From the NCBI GenBank assembly GCA_034231615.1, contig CM067322.1, positions 103,315,587 through 103,379,586 on the forward strand: a DNA stretch of 64,000 nt, in the 5' to 3' direction. This stretch comes from Meghimatium bilineatum (lineage: Eukaryota; Mollusca; Gastropoda; Stylommatophora; Philomycidae). This document shows positions 1 through 10,197 of this stretch, piece by piece. A program made the translations under genes and the position numbers. The number at the start of each line of letters is the position of its first letter. The first letter of the stretch is position 1. Below the pieces are notes generated by a model. It made no database searches. It saw only the letters and a program-made list of their open reading frames with translations, and had not been told where the DNA came from.

Positions 1-175
1 CAATTTTCATTTAAAATTTCAGACTAGAATCAGTCTTCTTACGTCATGTTTTTTTCGATTATTCCCGTGCATTTCGTTGGTCGACGTTTACAGGCGTCTC
101 TCGGGCGACACCAATCGTCAGAAACAAAAATGTAGATTTAAACACCAAAATCACATTACTCAAAACAATTATAAT

Positions 176-545
176 GCCAACGTTGTGCTACCAATGCCAA
201 AAATGGTCAACGACAGCACAAGACAAACGTAAACTTGTGACCGCTGAAATGGCATACCAACGAGTAATTCTAGGAATATCGCTAAGAGACAGTGTGAAAA
301 TGAAGACATTAGACAAAGACCCGGCCCCGTCAATCCAATCTTGGAATATAATAAGCGACAACAGATAAAATGGTTTGTACACATCAGCAGACAACCATCA
401 GACAGCATACCACAGGAAGCTATGCTACACAGATACAGTGAAGGCAAACCTAGAGGCCGATCACGAAAACGATGGACCACCGAAAGAAAAGAGGCGATAA
501 ATTCCACAATATATTCAGCCCACACGAGGACCATCTCCCGAAAAC
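176..545 (+). mobile_element. LINE reverse-transcriptase C-terminal relic
   Basis: Two overlapping frames, joined by a frameshift near 340, read like the C-terminal part of an RTE-like non-LTR reverse transcriptase. The first has TAEMAYQRVILGISLRDSVK. The second has QIKWFVHISR, followed by EGKPRGRSRKRW. In the family this is the stretch after the polymerase core, with a basic RGR.RKRW block. The frameshift and lack of a catalytic core make it a dead fragment. The family assignment is from motif memory, not a search. Confidence 0.65.
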
Positions 546-784
546 TATTCTACCCCTGACGCTGAAAGGTGACCACTGGTTTAGCGAATAGATAGACAGA
601 TGTGCTGTTCTAGTTTCTAATCTCCTTAGCTTACCGCGTGTTTCTGGAACCCACAATATAGAGAATAACATTTGTGTTCTAGTTTCCACTCTCCCGGAGC
701 TTTGTATAAAGAAGCTGTACTATATATATATTCGTTCTGACTGGAATCACTATTGTAAACCCTGATTGTTTACCGCCGCTGTAT
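546..784. other. No recognisable feature
   Basis: I see no gene, array or mobile element here. A short TA-rich run sits near 720-730. Confidence 0.4.
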
Positions 785-1010
785 AACACTGGGTCTGTCC
801 CGAGGTGGTAAACAACACGTTTGTGACAACAAAGGTACCGGATTCGAATCCCGGTAATGCAAGTAAGTGTGCATCTGGACCGTAAATCAATTTACGAAAT
901 CTAAGGCAAACTAATGAACGTAATTATATTGCCTAGAAAATCACTACAACTATAAAATGCTGGGTGGATGGCTACGTCCTGAATAGGATATGTTACCAAT
1001 TAAAAATTAA
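785..1010 (+). mobile_element. tRNA-derived SINE-like element
   Basis: A B-box-like sequence (GATTCGAATCC near 840) is one mismatch from the tRNA promoter consensus GGTTCRANNCC. The A-box region near 810 is degenerate. A non-tRNA body and an A-rich run (about 1003-1015) follow. This layout suits a decayed SINE. No cloverleaf can be drawn, so it is not a tRNA gene. Confidence 0.4.
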
Positions 1011-1017
1011 AAAAAAT

Positions 1018-1093
1018 GACACTGTGCTGCACTGATATTAATCAATTTAAAAGCCAAAAACATAATACTGTGCTGCACTGATATTAATCAATC
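1018..1093. repeat. Tandem duplication of about 50 bp
   Basis: The phrase actgtgctgcactgatatta occurs twice, separated by a short AT-rich stretch. Confidence 0.6.
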
Positions 1094-1249
1094 GTTGTGC
1101 TTCAATTGTGATTCATATCCATGACTGTCATACTGATGTCATCCACGTCAATCACGGCCTTCAACATTTGTTGTTTGTATTGTCATGTATCTTCTTTAGA
1201 CAGCACAGTTTATGACAACCTTCGTACAAAACAACGCTCAGTATATTGT

Positions 1250-1440
1250 CAAGGATCAGAAATAGAGCAAAAAAATACCCAACACTGTTTATTTTCCATA
1301 CATGTCGTAGGAAGTATTAAAGCAGGTTGTGGAGTGGAGTTGACTGTCCAAGGGTCAGAAATAGAGCAAAGAATACCCAACACTGTTTACTTTCCATACA
1401 TGTCGTAGAAGGTGTTAAAGAAGGTTGTGGGTGTGGAGTC
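1250..1440. repeat. 97-bp tandem duplication, two copies
   Basis: The phrase gtcagaaatagagcaaa and the following 80 bases recur with a period of about 97 bp. The second copy runs into the dispersed element starting near 1420, so part of that element seems to have been duplicated. Confidence 0.65.
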
Positions 1441-1625
1441 CGCTGTCCCGTCTCAGCTAGGGTTAGTGACCCAGAAGTCATGCTGAAGTCAGATGTCTGG
1501 CTGAAAGAAGCAGATATCGCAGCCAAGCTGTAAATCATAATGCAACGTATTATGTTCTCTGGACTACATCTTGCTAATCTGCAGGAGTCTGAGAACGAAC
1601 GCAGAAGAAGAGAAGATGTATCTAG
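1420..1625 (+). mobile_element. Unclassified dispersed element, copy 1
   Basis: This segment is similar to 3465-3645, 6692-6850 and, more weakly, 42330-42460. Shared landmarks in order are a GATGT block, CTGTAAA.CAT, a ggactacatcctgctaat-like block, an AGGAGT.TGAGAAC block and a GAA-rich 3' tail (here gaacgcagaagaagagaag). The GAA tail resembles LINE 3' ends in this window, so it may be a LINE 3' fragment or a SINE moved by that LINE. Confidence 0.55.
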
Positions 1626-1884
1626 CAAACATTGAAACTATCCATGGTGATATATTTGCTACAACGCTAAATAAATAATGATATTTTTGCTACAAAGCTA
1701 AATAAATAATGATATTTAAGGGAAACAATGAGGAGTTCTAGAAAAATAGTAGACTGCAGTAAACGTAATTTGAACCAGTCCTGTTCAACTGGCACCTGCT
1801 CGCCTCGAAACTTGGGTCATGAATTTTTTCACATGTCTAATTCGTATTCTAATCCATCTATAGATGTGGAGCGGTAGTTATAAA

Positions 1885-2092
1885 TGGATACAGTACTTAG
1901 GACTAGAAACTGGATACAGTACTTAGGACTAGAAACTGGATACAGTACTTAGGACTAGAAACTGGATACAGTACTTAGGACTAGAAACTGGATACAGTAC
2001 TTAGGACTAGAAACTGGACACAGTACTTAGGACTAGAAACTGGATACAGTACTTAGGACTAGAAACTGGATACAGTACTTAGGACTAGAAAT
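1885..2092. repeat. 26-bp minisatellite, 8 copies
   Basis: Unit core tacagtacttaggactagaa. The period is 26 bp, copies are nearly identical, and the array ends beside the LINE relic. Confidence 0.95.
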
Positions 2093-2099
2093 TGGACAC

Positions 2100-3290
2100 G
2101 TCCAGAACAATGTGGCTTTGTAGAAGGCAAAGGTACCAGCAACGCAAAATATATATTTTGAGAACACTAATAGAGAGGTCTATAGAGGTAAAACAGATCT
2201 GTACCTCTTTTATATAGACTACACGAAAGCATTTGACAAAGTTAAACATAGGGAAATTATACACATGTTAGAGAATTTGAACATCGACAATAAGGATTTA
2301 CGAATCATCAAGAACATGTACTGGCAACAAACAGCAGCAATAAGAGTAGGAAATCGATTTGGCCCTTTTCAACAAATAAAACAAGGAGTCAGACAGAGAT
2401 GCGTACTTTCACCAGACCTGTTCTCTTTATACAGTGAAAACATATTGAGTGCAATAATAGATATTCCAGGAATATCAGTGGGAGGACATAACATAAATAA
2501 TTTGAGATATGCGGATGACACTGTTCTGATTGCAAAAGTGAGGAAGACCTTCAAAACTTAATTAAAGTAGTAGTCACAGAAAGTAAAGAGAAAGGCCTCT
2601 TCCTAAATATCAAGAAAACAGAAGTAATGGTTATTTCAAAGAAACAAAATAACACACCTTGCAAGATCATAGTGAATGATATAGTATTAAAACAGGTCCA
2701 CCAATTTAAATATTTAGGTACAATGATTACAGCAGATGGAAGAAGTTCAACAGAAATAAGAGGCAAAATAGGATAGGCAAAAACAACATTCAGAAAAATG
2801 AAAAAATATATTGTGTAATAAGACCTTGTAATTAGAGGTGAGAAAGTTCTGCAGTGCTATATAACCCCTATTCTAACATATGGGTGCGAGTCTTGGACAA
2901 TAAACAAACTGGAAAGTGGAAAATTAGAGGCAAAAGAGATGGGGTTCTACAGAAGAATGCTGAGAATACCATGGACTGCCAGAAAAAACTAATGTAGAGG
3001 TGTTGAAAGAGTTAAATGCGAAACGGACCTTGATCAACAATATAAGAAAAACGTAATCTTCTTTTCTTGGCTACTTCATGAGACAGGCAGGTTTAGAGAA
3101 CATAATCACAACAGGCAAGATTAAAGGCACCAGAGACAGAGGGCGACAACGTGAGAAAATATTAGACAGTTTGACAACCTGGCACGACAGGGAAACAACA
3201 ACGATCTTGATACATAATACTGTGGGCAGAGAGCTGTGGAGAGCCACTACCACCTACGCCAGCCGGCATGGCACCTGATGATTATGATGA
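2100..3290 (+). mobile_element. LINE reverse-transcriptase relic (palm to C-terminus)
   Basis: Broken frames cover much of a non-LTR reverse transcriptase in order. They include CGFVEGKGTSNA, a palm block with DYTKAFDKVKH, QGVRQRCVLSP, the catalytic YADDTVLIA (near 2510), FKYLGTMIT, LTYGCESWT, and the thumb block FYRRMLRIPWT (near 2950). A C-terminal basic region with RDRGRQREK (3136-3162) follows. An in-frame stop near 2158, a frameshift after YADD and further stops show that it is inactive. The usual endonuclease domain upstream is missing, so the copy is 5'-truncated. The motif order fits a Jockey/RTE-like LINE; the exact clade cannot be fixed by eye. Confidence 0.9.
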
Positions 3291-3464
3291 CTTAGGCCCA
3301 TTTATAAGAATGTGTTTGTACATGATAACAGACAGCGGAAATTTACGATAATGTTTGTTGTTTTGTAATTAGATACAGTTTGTCGATAATTGTGATAATT
3401 TTTGCTGAAAATTGTGATATTTTTTGAAGATTGTAAAATTAATTATTTCAACGGAAACGAATTT

Positions 3465-3645
3465 GGCCGTTCCATAGGAAGTGATTAGAAAGATATACTG
3501 AAGCCGGATGTGCCAAACCGAACGGCGAAGCTATTGCCGACAAACTGTAAACCATGTCATAACAAATTCCATTCTCCTTCAATATCCTGCTAAGTATTAG
3601 GAGTTTGAGAACTAGCACAGAAAAAAAAGTAAGAAGAAATGTCAA
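3465..3645 (+). mobile_element. Unclassified dispersed element, copy 2
   Basis: Diverged copy of 1420-1625. It shares CTGAAG.C.GATGT, ACTGTAAACCAT, TCCTGCTAA and AGGAGTTTGAGAAC, and ends in an A-rich, GAAGAA-type tail. It sits about 170 bp past the LINE relic. Confidence 0.5.
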
Positions 3646-3706
3646 CACCCTTATCGCTAGATCAATCCAAATGTCAACACCCTTATCGCTAGATCAATCC
3701 AAATGG
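3637..3706. repeat. About 33-bp duplication, two copies
   Basis: The phrase caacacccttatcgctagat occurs twice in tandem. Confidence 0.85.
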
Positions 3707-3787
3707 CAGATAAAATTAGACAAATACAATCGACGCCCATGCAGAGGAATGCATGAAATATAAGCTGATTATTCAAAGGTAAATTTC

Positions 3788-3799
3788 GGGGGGGGGGGG
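3788..3799 (+). repeat. Poly-G tract (12 G)
   Basis: Uninterrupted run of 12 G. Similar runs occur at 14923-14935 and 45841-45852. The 3800-4100 stretch after it holds nothing recognisable. Confidence 0.9.
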
Positions 3800-4103
3800 A
3801 AGAAACATGGATTTGACATTTACTCACCATTTGACTCTCTGCATCAGGTGGAGAACCGATGAATCTCTAGAGGAGAGCTCTACAACCATTGACTGTGTGT
3901 ACCTGGTAAATGTCATTTCTCCCTGTAATCGATGTGATTCATGAAATAACTATTCAGCTGATTGGTTCTAGTAATTAGACAAGTACCGAATCAGGCAATT
4001 GTGGTGTGACGATGGTAGAAGGAAGAGATTAAAGCGTGGTATGAAACATGGCATGGGGAAGAAAGTGATCAAATCTGGAAGAGTCAGGAAAGTAGCAGAA
4101 GAC

Positions 4104-4205
4104 AGACATAACAGGACGAGTAGATAGGGTGAACAAGAGAAGTCAGACATAATAGGACGAGTAGATAGGGTGAACAAGAGAAGTCGGACATAATAGGACG
4201 AGTAA
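4104..4205. repeat. 41-bp minisatellite, 2.5 copies
   Basis: Unit includes taggacgagtagatagggtg. It runs directly into a different 31-bp array. Confidence 0.85.
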
Positions 4206-4359
4206 CATCACCTAGTTTCCAATACGTTCTGTATAACATTACATAGTTTCCAATACGTTCTGTATAACATTACATAGTTTCCAATACGTTCTGTATAACA
4301 TTACATAGTTTCCAATACGTTCTGTATAACATTACATAGTTTCCAATACGTCCTGTATA
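4205..4359. repeat. 31-bp minisatellite, 5 copies
   Basis: Unit core agtttccaatacgttctgta. Confidence 0.95.
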
Positions 4360-4504
4360 TTTTCAGGTTGGTTTGTTGAAAAACCCGACATATGTGTGCT
4401 ATGGCGCAGTGACTGATCACTCTGGGAGTTTTAATTTCAATCCTGAAACTGAAGTTTACTTGATTTCACTACATTCCTGGAAGAGTCAAGTGTGGACTTG
4501 GTGT

Positions 4505-4755
4505 AATCATGAAAGTGTCAAGTCTGCACTTAATGGGTGTCAATACAATCAAGAAAGTGTCAAGTATACACTTGATGTTAATGCAATCAAGAAAGTGTCA
4601 AGTCTACACTTGATGTTAATACAATCATGAAAGTGTCAAGTCTACACTTGATATTAATACAATCATGAAAGTGTCAAGTCTACACTTGAAGTTAATACAA
4701 TCATGAAAGTGTCAAGTCCGCAATGGTATTAATACAATCCCGAAAGTGCCGTTTA
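4505..4755. repeat. 38-bp minisatellite, 6-7 copies
   Basis: Unit core atcatgaaagtgtcaagtct. The first spacing is 42 bp and the rest are 38 bp. Confidence 0.9.
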
Positions 4756-4879
4756 TACTGTTATTCGAATTTGAGAGAGCTAAATCTATATTTCATAATA
4801 AAAGTCAAGTCTGCACTTAATGTTAATACATACTTAAGTCAAGTATGAGTTGGATGTTCTTACAACCGTGAAAGTGTCG

Positions 4880-5055
4880 TTTATAATGTTACTACAATAT
4901 TGAGTCAAGTTTATGTTACTACAATATTGAGTCAAGTTTATAATGTCACTACAATATTGAGTCAAGTTTATGTTACTACAATATTGAGTCAAGTTTATAA
5001 TGTCACTACAATATTGAGTCAAGTTTATAATGTCACTACAGTTTTGAGAAAAGTT
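4880..5055. repeat. 27/30-bp minisatellite just upstream of gene A
   Basis: Unit core ctacaatattgagtcaag, with two length variants. It ends 17 bp before the start codon of gene A, so it would form the promoter-proximal or 5' UTR sequence if that start is right. Confidence 0.9.
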
Positions 5056-5071
5056 TATACTTCATGTTAAT

Positions 5072-6277
5072 ATGACCCCACAGAGAAGTTTCTTTAACTG
5101 TTTCACTAATCACTCCCGGCATTCTATTTTTCTTTACATCATTATTGCAATCACATCATTAGCACATCTTGCATTGCCCAACAGCAACATCAGAAGTCGC
5201 CCTCAAAGTCTGACATCACGATGGCGGCACGAGATGAAGTCAGACGCTTACCCCGCACCGCGCACAAGCGAACATGACGTATTCGCTAGCAGAGTGCTAC
5301 ACTGGCATGACATTTATTGCGGCAAGAATCGTGTATGCAGAGATCACGCTCCCATCAACTGCTACCGGTGTTCCCCATGTCAGTGCGATCTCAATTGTAC
5401 AATCTTTGGAGACTGTTGCCCAGATCTTGTTCTGGAGACTGGCGGAGAGGATTTTCAACCAACTTTTACTGGAAGCGATACCAATGTTTTAACGTGTGAG
5501 AGTCCGCTAATTCGCAATTTCGATAAGTTGACTGTTGCCGATAGATCAAAAAATGATTATAATGAGAACAATATAAGGACAAAAAGCGAGACCGATGGTG
5601 AGGGTAAGTTTCATCGCGGGCAAGATAAGAACCATGATAACTTTTTCATGATTTCACGATGTCCACAGGCGTTTAAAGGTGACTCCAATAAGTGTGACAA
5701 TCAAGGAATGTCACCTGTGACTACAGGGGACAGTGGTATGTCACGGGTTTTTAAAAATATCCATTGCGCGCACTGTCATGATGTGTTCGACGTTATTCAC
5801 TGGGCCATTCAAATCTCGTGTGAAATTAGAAAAAATATCAGTGATATTTATACACCACGGAATGTTGTTGAGATGTTGCTGAGTCAGCCAGACTGCATAG
5901 TGTTTTACTCACCAGCATCATCTGAAACTGGCAGAAAGTGTTACTCAGAAAAACATATGATCAACAGATGTAACTCGACAGGGAAATGGACGAAAAGAGA
6001 TTCATTTTTGGAAAGAGCTTGCAATAGCTACCTGACTCCGAAACTACTCAACAACGTCTTGTACAAAAATGTTTTTTGTTATATGTGTAACCATGGTGAC
6101 GAACCGGAAACACAAATACTTCTGACGTCTTGCCAGAAAAAACACCTGACCTGGAATCCATCTATGGAAGTGACAATTGGATATGTTGACATTCACAAAA
6201 AGGAATCTGATAAACGTCAGCTTGGCGACATCCCGTACAGACTTTGTAGCAAACGAGGATTATACGATTCTCTCGAG
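5072..6277 (+). CDS. Gene A exon 1: receptor ectodomain with somatomedin-B-like domain
   Basis: First coding exon of a putative secretin/Methuselah-like 7TM receptor; ligand unknown. The start is the first ATG after an in-frame TGA at 5045. Residues 18-36 form a hydrophobic signal peptide. Residues 83-116 hold nine cysteines, ending C-x-C-x3-C-x5-CC (CQCDLNCTIFGDCCPD), like a somatomedin-B fold. Further Cys-rich blocks follow: RCPQAF near 197, NIHCAHCHDVF near 230, and NRCNSTGKW with YKNVFCYMCNHG at 298-341. These repeats are familiar from large mollusc and other lophotrochozoan receptor families. The exon ends in phase 0 at GAG|GTATGT. The frame continues to a stop at 6322, which is intron. 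The joined protein is about 998 residues over six exons. Confidence 0.85.
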
Positions 6278-6574
6278 GTATGTATAGAATATTTATATCT
6301 GAAAGTAATATACGCTAAGTAGACATGAGTATTTTGTTGTGAAGATAATGTGTGATGCAATATTCCTTGTGCATCTCTCGGCCTGGTAGCACCAATTTCA
6401 GCACCTGTGCTTGCTTGGGCAGTACTGTGGTCCTGCTCGATATATTTGACGGCCCGGCCAAGCTTAGTTTCTAGCCTCTGTCGGCTGGACTAAACCTCAT
6501 CTTCACTTCAAGAAGTTGGTCTTGATTTTGAATGCTGGCGATGGAGACACAGATAGATAAGAGTTTGAATGATA

Positions 6575-6605
<31 letters not shown>

Positions 6606-7276
6606 CACGCGTGTGTTACCGGGTTTCAGAAGGGGGTCAAAGAATGGGGACACGGTTACCTGCCATGCACATAATAAGGAACGACTAAGAAGGTTTAGGA
6701 AGCAAGGTGGAGTTGACTGCCTCATCACATAAAGTGTCACAGTAACCAGGAAGACATGTTAAAATCTGATGTGTCAGACCATTTTCCGGACTACATTCTG
6801 CTCAAATGCAGGAGTTGGAGAACACACACAGTGGAAAATAAAGAGTCTTAACCGTCTAATGCTTTTGTGAAAGCGGCATTGTTTTTACCGTTTGTTCACT
6901 ATATGTCTTGTACTTTCTTGAAAAAGACCTTACAGTTGAAACTGCCCTGCGTACAGTTAGTTGTATTTTTTTCATACACATACCCTGATAGTAGACTGAA
7001 AGTCTATGCGTTCAAAGCTGATCTACCCAGTGTTTTTGTGAGTAATATTGGCATAGTTTTACCGCAGTCTCACTTATTATCGATTGTCGCAAGAAAACGT
7101 AGGTGCATAGTAACAAATACTGAAGAAATGGAATTTTTGAAAGATCCAGTGGTGCCACACAAGAACAACAAAAATCCAAAACGGTGGAGGGAGGGGGAAA
7201 AGATAGGGGAAAACACCAACAGAAAAAATTAATACTTTTATACATTTGAGATATTTTCATAAACATCTGAAGGCCT
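6278..7276. other. Gene A intron 1, 5' part
   Basis: Holds a (TA)n run at about 6579-6604 and dispersed-element copy 3 (6692-6850). A 121-codon open frame at 6867-7232 has no family motif and is treated as chance. Confidence 0.6.
6692..6850 (+). mobile_element. Unclassified dispersed element, copy 3
   Basis: Third copy of the 1420-1625 family. It shares an aaggt...ggagttgactgcc start, a tctgatgtgtcagacc block, ggactacattctgct and gcaggagttggagaacac. It has no clear GAA tail. Confidence 0.5.
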
Positions 7277-9380
7277 ACCTATCCTTGTACAACCTATCCT
7301 TGTACTATCTATCCTTGTACTACCTATCCTTGTGCTACCTATCCTTGTACTACCTATACTTGTACTACCTATCCTTGTACTACCTATCCTTGTACTACCT
7401 ATACTTGTACTACCTATACTTGTACTACCTATCCTTGTACTACCTATCCTTGTACTACCTATCCTTGTACTACCTATCCTTGTACTACCTATCCTTGTAC
7501 TATCTATACTTGTACTACCTATCCTTGTACTACCTATCCTTGTACTACCTATCCTTGTACTACCTATCCTTGTACTACCTATACTTGTACTACCTATCCT
7601 TGTACTACCTCTCCTTGTACTACCTCTCCTTGTACTACCTATCCTTGTACTACCTATCCTTGTACTACCTATCCTTGTACTATCTATCCTTGTACTACCT
7701 ATCCTTGTACTACCTATCCTTGTACTACCTATCCTTGTACTATCTATCCTTGTACTACCTATCCTTGTACTACCTATCCTTGTACTACCTATCCTTGTAC
7801 TACCTATCCTTGTACTACCTATCCTTGTACTATTTATTCTTGTACTATTCATCCTTGTACTAACTATCCTTGTACTACCTATCCTTGTACTATCTATCCT
7901 TGTAGTACCTATCCTTGTATTATCTATCCTTGTACTACCTATCCTTGTACTATCTATCCTTGTACTATCTATCCTTGTACTATCTATACTTGTACTATCT
8001 ATCCTTGTACTATCTATCCTTGTACTATATATCCTTGTACTATCTTTCCTTGTACTACCTATACTTGTACTAGCTATCCTTGTACTACCTATCCTTGTAC
8101 TATCTATCCTTGTACTATCTATCCTTGTACTATCTATCCTTGTACTACCTATCCGTGTATTACCTATCCTTGTACTACCTATCCGTGTACCACCTATCCT
8201 TGTACTACCTATCCTTGTAGTACCTATCCTTGTACTATCTATCCTTGTACTATCTATCCTTGTACTACCTATCCTTGTACTACCTATCCTTGTATTATCT
8301 ATCCTTGTACTACCTATCCTTGTACTACCTATCCTTGTACTACCTATCCGTGTACTACCTATCCTTGTACTACCTCTCGTGTACTACTATCCTTGTAGTA
8401 CCTATCCTTGTACTACCTATCCTTGTAGTACCTATCCTTGTACTACCTATCCTTGTACTATCTATCCTTGTACTACCTATCCTTGTACTACCTATCCTTG
8501 TACTACCTATCCTTGTACTACCTATCCTTGTACTATCTATCCTTGTACTACCTATCCTTGTACTACCTATCCTTGTACTACCTATCCTTGTACTACCTAT
8601 CCGTGTACTACCTATCCTTGTACTACCTCTCGTGTACTACTATCCTTGTAGTACCTATCCTTGTACTACCTATCCTTGTAGTACCTATCCTTGTACTACC
8701 TATCCTTGTACTATCTATCCTTGTACTACCTATCCTTGTACTACCTATCCTTGTAGTACCTATCCTTGTACTACCTATCCTTGTACTATCTATCCTTGTA
8801 CTACCTATCCTTGTACTACCTATCCTTGTACTACCTATCCTTGTAGTACCTATCCTTGTACTACCTATCCTTGTACTATCTATCCTTGTACTACCTATCC
8901 TTGTACTACCTATCCTTGTACTACCTATCCTTGTACTACCTATCCTTGTACTATCTATCCTTGCACTATCTATCCTTGTACTACCTATCCTTGCACTATC
9001 TATCCTTGTACTACCTATCCTTGTACTACCTATCCTTGTACTACCTATCCTTGTACTACCTATCCTTGTACTACCTATCCTTGTACTATCCTTGTACTAC
9101 ATATCCTTGTACTACCTATCCTTGTACTACCTATCCTTGTACTACCTATCCTTGTACTACCTATCCTTGTATTATCTATCCTTGTACTACCCATCCTTGT
9201 ACTACATATCCTTGTACTACCTATCCTTGTACTACCTATCCTTGTACTACCTATCCTTGTACTACCTATCCGTGTACTACCTATCCTTGTACTATCTATC
9301 CTTGTACTACCTATACTTGTACTACCTATCCTTGTACTACCTATCCTTGTACTACCTATCCTTGTACTATCAATCCTTGT
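7277..9380. repeat. 15-bp minisatellite, about 140 copies
   Basis: Unit tatccttgtactacc over 2.1 kb in intron 1 of gene A. Point variants (tatct, gtagta, ccgtg, cctct) are scattered. Blocks of variants recur, e.g. the run ending cctctcgtgtactactatcc near 8372 and again near 8626. Because 15 is divisible by 3 and the unit lacks stops, frames are open for hundreds of codons on both strands; these are not genes. Confidence 0.98.
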
Positions 9381-9439
9381 ATCTATATTGAATGCATGCA
9401 ATTGTTATTTATTAAACACGCCCTGCATATTTTCACTTG

Positions 9440-9600
9440 ACCTTGTTTCTCTGGTGAGGGACACAGGTTCAAGTCCTTATAGTTATTATTATATTTATGG
9501 TGTTGTGGATATTTTTTTTGTTTCTTTAAAAATGTTCCTGTTGGACCGTAAGGTAGAAAATTGTCCTTGTTGTATGTTGTATTGTTAGCTATTATTTCTG
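9440..9600 (+). mobile_element. tRNA-derived SINE-like element
   Basis: A perfect B-box (GGTTCAAGTCC near 9468) follows an A-box-like tctctggtgaggg. A T-rich body and gttggaccgtaag follow. The short phrase tggaccgtaa also occurs in the SINE-like element at 785-1010, which hints at a shared family. Confidence 0.45.
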
Positions 9601-9769
9601 TTACTAATGATAGGGTATAGGGTATTCTTTGGTGGCTATTCGACTTCATGTTGTATTTCCTACTTATCTGTTTGTTACTGCAACACTCTCCATTTTGTCG
9701 GTTCTCCTCCGATATTTTGCTTATTTATCTGTACCTCCCTAACTCCTGCTTCAGATTCTCATTTACAGC

Positions 9770-9850
9770 TGAGTCAAGTGGAGGAGTGGTCATGTCTAGC
9801 GAGAAATCACAACTGGAATTTTTTTTGTCTGGACATGGTTACGAACCCGG
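9770..9850 (+). mobile_element. tRNA-derived SINE-like head
   Basis: A B-box-like ggttacgaacccgg near 9836 follows a T-rich spacer and a weak A-box. Its right end has been amplified into the 15-bp array that follows. Confidence 0.35.
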
Positions 9851-9906
9851 CACGATGTAACCCGGCACGATGTAACCCGGCACGATGTAACCCGGCACGA
9901 TGTAAC
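9851..9906. repeat. 15-bp tandem repeat, 4 copies
   Basis: Unit cccggcacgatgtaa, derived from the 3' edge of the SINE-like B-box region. Confidence 0.95.
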
Positions 9907-10197
9907 CTGGGGATATCAAACAAGCTCACTAACAACTAGACTCGAACCATAAACCATGCGGCCATGAACCTAGCTCATACATTAGATACCAACATATGTC
10001 TTATCAAAAGCCGACGAATTTTGATAAAAATCAAAATCTTTTACTGAAAACCATTATTTCTGATGGTAAAACGTTCTAATAAAATAGACTGCTACTGACC
10101 CACGGCTGGAAATGTCGTACCTAATCATAAGTGGTCTTTCTTTTTTTTGAATATATAAATATTAGGTCTAGCATGTATATGTATATATAACCAGAAC
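9907..10197. other. Intron sequence, no feature
   Basis: AT-rich single-copy sequence without recognisable genes. Confidence 0.5.

Noticed and set aside
785-900. tRNA gene
   Set aside because: The B-box is imperfect, the A-box is poor and no cloverleaf or acceptor stem can be drawn; better seen as a SINE.
6867-7232. 121-codon open frame
   Set aside because: No family motif, in an AT-rich intron, and of a length expected by chance.
7238-9588. Several open frames of 108-452 codons on both strands
   Set aside because: All arise from one stop-free 15-bp repeat, overlap each other in different frames, and have no non-repeat domain.
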